Shown here piece after piece: positions 57,201-64,000 of a DNA stretch of 64,000 nt. The position numbers and the translations under genes are program-made. The notes under the pieces were generated by a model. It was not told the DNA's origin, made no database searches, and saw only the letters and a list, made by a program, of their open reading frames with translations. The first letter of the stretch is position 1. Every line of letters begins with the position of its first letter. Source of the DNA: Brachionus manjavacas (Eukaryota > Rotifera > Eurotatoria > Ploima > Brachionidae); assembly GCA_019054805.1 (NCBI GenBank), contig JAHQIY010000005.1:3083501-3147500 (forward strand). Direction: 5' to 3'.

Positions 57201-60200
57201 TAATGATGCTGACCGAATGGTGATTGTTGACGGATGGATAGTCTTGGATCACTACCAGCCATCTTAGATCCGCCAATATTAGATTTAATTGACAATGATG
57301 AGGTACTGGTAATTCTGGGGCCATTGTAATTCTAAGAAAATATTAAAAAAATTTTTTGCCTAAAATATTGCAAAAATTACCTTTTCAAAAATTATTCTTT
57401 CAAGTTTTTTATCATCTCGACTTTTTGATAGCCATCGTTCACACATAAAAATGTACTTATTCCTGCCCTCAGTAACTTCGACTCGGTCCAATAGCCAATC
57501 TGATGAAATTCCTGAGCCATCATGTCTGATCAGACATTTAAATAAAGGCCCCAAGTCGGCAGTTCTAATAACAAATCGATCCATTTGTTTTCGCTCAAAT
57601 TTGTTCCTATGGTTCGATTCAATAAGTTCTTTTTCGCCAGAATCTCCGAATTCGCCAAAAAGAGTAAGATAAACATTGGCATCAGTACCTGCTCTAAAAA
57701 CGTCACCTGTAAATACATCAACCTGATATTCTTTCACTTAAAAAATGAAATTTTTTAATTTTTATTTGTTTTTAAAATAAAATATTTATCCGTTACTTTC
57801 AAGATTATCTCGGACTTCTTTTTCTTTAACACGAACTTCACCATTTTCATATTTTTCATCAATTATTTTACTTGGTACCAAATCTCGTTCAGTGTCACCA
57901 TCACCTTTATTCCTAGCCAACCATTTATCGCATGGAAATACATAAATTTTTGATCCTTTTCTTCCTTCTTTTAAGCGTCTTATTTCAACCCGGTCCAAAT
58001 GCCAACTCGGATCAGATCCTTTATTGTCATGACCTACTCTTATTTTGGTTATTTCTCGACCAATATCGTCCATTTCCAGAACAAATTTGTCACAGGCCCC
58101 TTTCTTGAATTTTCCACTACGTTCTGCTTTATTTTTACATAAATCAACTTTAGGTGTATGAATATCTATTCCGTACAAAACTAAATACGGATTAGCTGAT
58201 GTTGAAGCCCCAGATTTATCACTAGTATAAACAGATATTTCATATGGAACCACTTTAATTAAATTAATAAGGAATTGAAAAAAAAATCTTTCATTTTTAC
58301 TTGGATTGTATTCTTCATAGGCAACATCATTAGGATAAAGTTCAACTTCAGTTTTTCCGTCTTCTTCATTTTTGTCTAACCATCGACCGCATAAAAATTT
58401 CCATCGTTTTCCGAGCTTTGGTGCATCGATAATTACTTCTTTTAGATGCCAACCAGAACCAACGCCACGGCCATCATGACCAATTTTTATTTTTCTCAAA
58501 TCACCTACATCTGCCTCTTTTATTTCAAATAAATCTTCATTTCCTCGCTCGAATAGATTATTTTTAACTTTTGAAATTTCCAAAGGAATTCGCCCGGAAT
58601 CCGATTTGTCTCCAAATAATTGAATAAAGACTTTCGCGTCTGTCCCTGCATTGCGTATGTCTGATGTTACCACAGTTACATTGTAGGTAGTTGTAATTGC
58701 TTAAGAAAGTGAAGTAGAGTATAATTTGAAAATAAATGATTCTTTTCCAAAATGGATTCGTGCATATTTTTGGAACTTTAATCATTAAACAGTTAATGGA
58801 GAATTACTGTTATTTAGATTAATGAAAATCTAATTTACAATTAAATTTACATTTTTTTAAAGCTAGTCGATTTTTCTTATATTAAAAAATAATTTTAGAA
58901 ATATTTTTTTTTTTAAACAAAAATTTTTTTTTTAATCGGAATCGTAAGAAAATTGTAAAAAGTCTAAATTTTAGAAATAAGTTTACGAAATTAAATTTTA
59001 GATTTTGATCAAAAATTAAATAATTGTCGTTCTCACCAAAATTTATGAAAAACTTTTTTTTTAATATTTTACTACCAAAATAAACAACAAAACCAAAATT
59101 TAGGATCCTTCAATTAAGCATGCAAAATTCGGAAATAAAAAAATCTGAATAATTAAATTAAACATTATTTTTACATTTATGAAGCATTTAATTTTTATGG
59201 CGACAATAATTAAAATCTAGCTTATATTTAAAACACATTTAATGATTAATTAAATTACCTGATTCTTGAATAAAAGAAAGAATATTAAATTTTTTTTAAA
59301 TAAAAATATAAAATACTCTACCTTCAGATTCCAGCAAAAATTGATCTTTAAGACTATTAACTCCTGGTCTAAATTTTACGCGCTTTAATTGAAGAGGATC
59401 TATAGCTGGTAATTCACGCATTATTTTTCCATCACCATCATCTTTACTGAGCCAATTTTGACAATTAAACAAATACAACTTATCCGTAATTGGATTATAA
59501 ATTTCAACTTTTTCCAAGTACCAAGCTGCACCAATCCCTTTATTATCATGCCAAATTCTAATCTTAAACAATTCGCCTAATTCTATTGCTTTTACTTTAA
59601 AGGTATCGACCTTGAAAAATGTTTGTTTGTTATTTTACTACTAAGGGATAAAAATTGTCATTTTACTTGATTCTGTTCAAATTTGTTAGATTTATCTGAT
59701 TTTCTAAGCTCTCGTTCTCCTGAATCACCGTTTTCACCATAAATTAATATAAACACATTGGAATCTGTTCCAGCACCTCTTTTATCACCTGTGTAAACTT
59801 TGACTTCATATGGAACCTCTTTAAAAAATAATTTTTTTTTAATTCGAACTAAGCTGTCACAAAAAAAATACCTTCAAGTTCAATAAGAGCTCTTCCATCT
59901 TGATCAGTAGGAATTAATTCTCTTACTATTTGACCATCATCTTCGTCTTTAGCAAACCATTTGTTAACAAAAAAGTAATAATTTTCTAATTCACCATCTT
60001 CATTGCTGATAACACTTGATTTTCTTGAGTTCACTTTAAGACGCTTTGATCCCTTAAGTGCATGTCTTTGTATAACCATTTTTTCAAGAAACCAACCCGG
60101 ATTCGAACCTCTATTATCATGACCAATACGCACTTTGTACAATGGACCAACATCTTCTGCTTCAATTTTAAACACATCTTCTCTATCTCTTTCGAAATTG

Positions 60201-63200
60201 TCTGTTTTGTTATCAAGTTTTATCTGTTCACTCTTACCATCAAGACCATATATTTCAATAAAAATGTCAGAATCAGTACCAGCACCACGTTTATTGCCGG
60301 TTTTTGTTGAAATAACATAAGGTATATCTAAATAGAAAATAAAATAAAATAAAGCTAAAAATTTTCTTAAAAAAATCTACATTTTCTTAATTTTTTAACT
60401 TCAGTAGGATACAATTCTATTTCGGTTTGACGATCACCTTCATTTTCGTCAAGCCAACGATGTGCAGAGAATTTGTATCTCAAGCCTTTAGAGGGCACAT
60501 CTATTTCAACATAATCCAAAAACCAACCTGAGGCAGGTCCCTTGCCATTTTGACCAATTTGTATTTTTTCAATTTTACCAATATCATCAGCATCGATTGT
60601 AAATTCGTCCAGTCGTCCGCGTTCAAATTTGTTAAAAGTAGTATCGGAGCTCTTAAGTGCTCTACCACCTGTATCTCCATTTTCACCAAATATTTTCAGT
60701 GTTACTCTAGCGTCAGTTCCGGCATTTCTCACATCGCCTGTTTTCACTTTTACATTATAAGTGGTTTTGTCCAAAAATTGACTTGAAGTTGAAGAAAACA
60801 ATTCTCGAATTATTTGACCATCATCTTCATCGACCGCCAACCAACGATTGCATTCAAATTCCTCATTGTACTTCGAGTTATTTTCTTGTCGAACTATCAC
60901 TTTATCTAAAAACCAACCTGCACCTGGTCTTTTTCCATTATGACCTATTCTTATCTTTTTCAATTTTTTCAATTTCACCGCTTCAATTTTAAATACATCA
61001 CATTTTTTTCGTTCGAAATCATTTTTTTTAGAATCCAACAACCTGTCTCCTGTGTCACCAAGCTCACCAAACAAATTTATGAAAACATCCGCATCTGTTC
61101 CAGCACTTGATTTATTACCAGTGTATACTTCGACTATATAATTGACTATTGGTAAAGGCTTTTCAATGTTATCTCCTTTAAATAAGAAATAATATTAATT
61201 TTTTTTTCTTAAAAGAAAAATTTCCTGTAATGAGTTTGTAAAAAATATCTTTATGTATTTAAATATAAAAAGAAGACGAAAAATAGAAAATATTAGTGAA
61301 ATAAATATGGATATTTTTTATAAAATTTTTTTTACAACTGCATTCACCAAATAAAATATTCTTAATACATTAACTATTTTAATTTTTTTAAGCAAAATGA
61401 GATTTTAGATACTGTAAATTTTTAATTAAGCTAAAAATGTTGTTTGTATAAAATGTAAAAATCAATTATCTATCATTTATTTTAATCATTATCATTGGTT
61501 TTTCTTCTTGTCAATTGGGTTTGATAAATTGAATAATTTTTAATTTTATTTTCAAATAAATTTCAATTTGTATATTTTTTTTGTAAATTTATAAGCTCTT
61601 GTGACAACTTTTCGATTCCAATCAGTCAATAATTTTAGGAAAAAAAAATTAGTAATTAATAGAATGATTAATAGTTCCTATTTATTCTTATTTTAAACAT
61701 TAAAGAATATTTTTTTTATTTACCTTCTGCCGGAAGTTCTCTTATTATTTGTCCATCTTCTTCTTTCTTATCCAACCATCTATTACAATTAAAATAATAT
61801 TTTTCTTTGGTTTCTAAATTTTCCAGTTCAATTCGATCTAAATGCCATCCTGGGGCTTTTCCAGAGTTATCGTGACTTATTCTTATCTTAAAAGGAATTC
61901 CAATTTCATTTGTCTCGATTCTAAATTTGTCCTTTTTTCCTTTTTCAAAATTATCAGAATTCTCTCTAAGAGATACATCATCACTTTTTCCTTTATCGCC
62001 ATAAAGTACCAGATACACATTTGAATCCGTACCAGCATACTTTTTGTCTGATGTATAGACCGTTAAATTCCAGATATTTTTTTCACCTCGTTCCTCTCTT
62101 CGGTTTGTATCTTCTTTTAATAGACGTTCGATTTTACCATCATCTTTATCTTCTGCAAGCCATTTCATACATGGAAAAAACTGCTTGAGTCCTAATTTTG
62201 GTGTTTCAATATCAATTCCTTCCAAAAACCATGATGGATCGGCTCCAGTATTGTCATGACCAACCAAAACTTCATAGATGGGACTTAGCATTTTGTCAAC
62301 GAAAATAGTAGTCTTGGTAGTTTTTCCTCTTTTAAACTCACAATCTTTTAATTTTATGATTCCACTAGATTTATTTCCACTTTTTCCGCCAAATATTTCA
62401 ATATAAGCTTGAGAATCAGTATCAGCATGTTTTTTATCTCCGGTGTGAATAAATAAATTATAAGGAACTCCTAGACTTGAAGTATCAGCTGACGGATATA
62501 AAAATACGGTTGTTTTTCCATCTTCCTCATCTTCGGCTAACCATCGGTCACACAAAAATTCATAAACTCGGCCCATATTCTCATCATCTATTATCACCTT
62601 ATCCAAATACCATCCGGATGACGGATTTGCACCATTATGACCAATGCGAATTTTTTTAATTTCACCAATACTTGGACATTCTATTTGAAATTCGTCTTTC
62701 TTTCCTCGTTCAAAATTGTTTTCCTTATTGTCCAATTTCCATTCTCCTGAATCTCCTACATTTCCGTAAAGAACAATAGTAACATCAGCATCAGTGCCAG
62801 CCATTCGTTTATCGCCAGTGTAAACTGTGATTCTGTATTTTGCCACTTAATGATATTTAAAAATTAAACTATAATACTGAATTAAATAATGATAATTATA
62901 AAAATAATTATACAAAAAATAGTTAACTTGATTACTTTTTTTTATGTCTAATGGATCATCTGACGCAATTAGGTCCCGAGAAATAAGACCATCATCAACA
63001 TTTTTATCCAACCATTTCGAGCACAAACAGTAGTAGCTTATTTTGGGATCTTTCAAATCAATTATAACGATTCGCTCCAAAAACCCTTTTGAGAAATACT
63101 AAGAAAAAAAATAGGCAAAAATTAAACTAGATTACATCCAGGTGATTTTCCTGTGTTATCATGTTCGATTCGAACTTTTCTAATTTGACCAACGTAATTT

Positions 63201-63314
63201 ACATCTTTTAGTCTGAAGATATCAGTTTTTCCTCGCTCAAATAGATTAACGTCATGGCTTTTAAGCGGAAATTTTTGTGTTGATTTATTGTGCGGACCAA
63301 AAAGTGTGATAGAT
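54201..63314 (-). CDS. LOXHD1: LOXHD1-like giant multi-PLAT protein (5' end outside the window)
   Basis: Fourteen minus-strand exons join in phase: 63314-63136, 63085-62936, 62845-61724, 61175-60381, 60327-59872, 59818-59667, 59610-59322, 58699-58301, 58252-57797, 57736-57381, 57331-55540, 55487-55321, 55261-55095 and 54486-54201. They encode about 2254 residues and at least 16 tandem PLAT domains; the first is incomplete because its exon begins at an acceptor. Each repeat shows (A/S)GTD(A/S)(D/N)V.I.L(F/Y)G, then KIRIGH(D/N)..G..P.WFL(D/E).V and C..WL....(D)DG. The chain ends in an Arg/Ser/Asp-rich tail (about 95 residues, PRPNRRS end) unlike PLAT. LOXHD1 has 15 PLAT domains and works at the stereocilia membrane; orthology here is by architecture only. 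Introns vary from 48 to about 620 nt. Confidence 0.88.
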
Positions 63315-64000
63315 CTAGTAAAAAATAAAATTGATTTACTTTTTTTATGAAAAATAGATATAATCGAATTTTTTTAATTTTTAAGCCTAGTAAGTGAACT
63401 ACTAAATTTTTGATTCCTAAATAATTTAATATTTAATAACAAAATTCATTAAAAAATTATTTTTTAATATTTTATTAAAAAAAATTAATAGTATATAATT
63501 ATTCGGGTTAAACTCGTTCAAGCTATGTAGGTTTATGAATATTTCTTTTTAAATGTATCCAGCTCTCAAAAACTGATACCAATGTTAATTCTCTTTTTAT
63601 TTCATTTATTAATAATAATATGGAAAAGATGATGAAAAAACCATTCTTTAATGTAAAAAAATATTCGCTTTCATTCTATTTCATTATTTTTCATTTTCAA
63701 CAATTTTAATAAATCTAGAATAGCGAATACTGGATTTCTAATTTTTTTATTCTCTTAAGATTCCATTCGGACTAAACATAAAATTTTTAACGCTAAGTAA
63801 ACAGATTCTTTACAAAAAAGACATTAACTAGATGATTTATTAAAATATTTTTTAAAAATCAAGTATTGGGTTTTACTTTTTTCCTGAAAACTTCATTTTT
63901 TAAATAAATAAAATATACTGTAAAGATTGTTATGCCTATTAGTAAAATATATTATATTTCTAGTAGAATTTTTAAAATTTTTTTGATTTTGACCACAAAT
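63315..64000. other. Intron or upstream DNA of the multi-PLAT gene
   Basis: AT-rich and without a legible PLAT fragment on the minus strand. The acceptor at 63315-63316 means the missing start of the first PLAT domain lies beyond this stretch, outside the window. Confidence 0.55.

Overview
The window is AT-rich nuclear DNA of a small-genome metazoan. The evidence is spliced genes with many 45-75 nt introns, animal-type genes (CFAP52 of motile cilia, an ADAR-family tRNA deaminase, MCMBP, PEX3, multi-PLAT proteins) and a heavy load of CR1/jockey-like LINEs and Mutator-like DNA elements with FLYWCH and SWIM zinc fingers. The mix would suit a monogonont rotifer such as Brachionus. That is an inference; only 'metazoan, intron-dense, AT-rich' is firm. 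TAA, TAG and TGA all act as stops.

Layout. 0-4.6 kb: non-coding DNA with a LINE ORF1 relic split by a solo LTR. 4.7-6.0 kb: a secreted, probably lipid-anchored surface protein. 7.6-9.8 kb: CFAP52 (plus, 8 exons). 10.5-13.8 kb: a transposon graveyard, with a MULE tail, LINE relics, a TIR element and a LINE with clear target-site duplications. 14.1-18.4 kb: PEX3 and MCMBP, both minus. 18.4-22.8 kb: more LINE debris and one copy of a segmental duplication. 23.4-24.3 kb: an unrecognised gene with one frameshift. 24.85-26.47 kb: an internally deleted MULE. 27.0-27.6 kb: a decayed FAD enzyme, a degenerate tRNA-Gly and an intact tRNA-Asp. 29.8-32.0 kb: the second copy of the duplication, carrying TATDN1. 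32.7-35.4 kb: a FAD monooxygenase pseudogene broken by a LINE. 37.1-45.0 kb: OGDH (plus, 5 exons), with repeats in its introns. 45.3-46.4 kb: ADAT1. 47-51 kb: repeats. 51.3-63.3 kb: two head-to-tail genes made almost only of PLAT domains (5 and at least 16).

The genes do not form one pathway: they are housekeeping (OGDH, PEX3, MCMBP, ADAT1, tRNA-Asp), ciliary (CFAP52) and PLAT genes in an actively rearranging region. The most informative structures are (a) a duplicated divergent MCMBP/TATDN1 gene pair in which each copy kept a different gene, (b) nested transposon insertions whose target-site duplications can be proved because removing the insert restores a conserved reading frame or matches an empty paralogue, (c) paired stem-loops of conserved shape but different sequence at the 3' ends of two LINEs, and (d) subterminal motif arrays at about 20-bp spacing in the DNA elements. 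All splice sites were assigned by eye from GT-AG rules, phase and protein family conservation.
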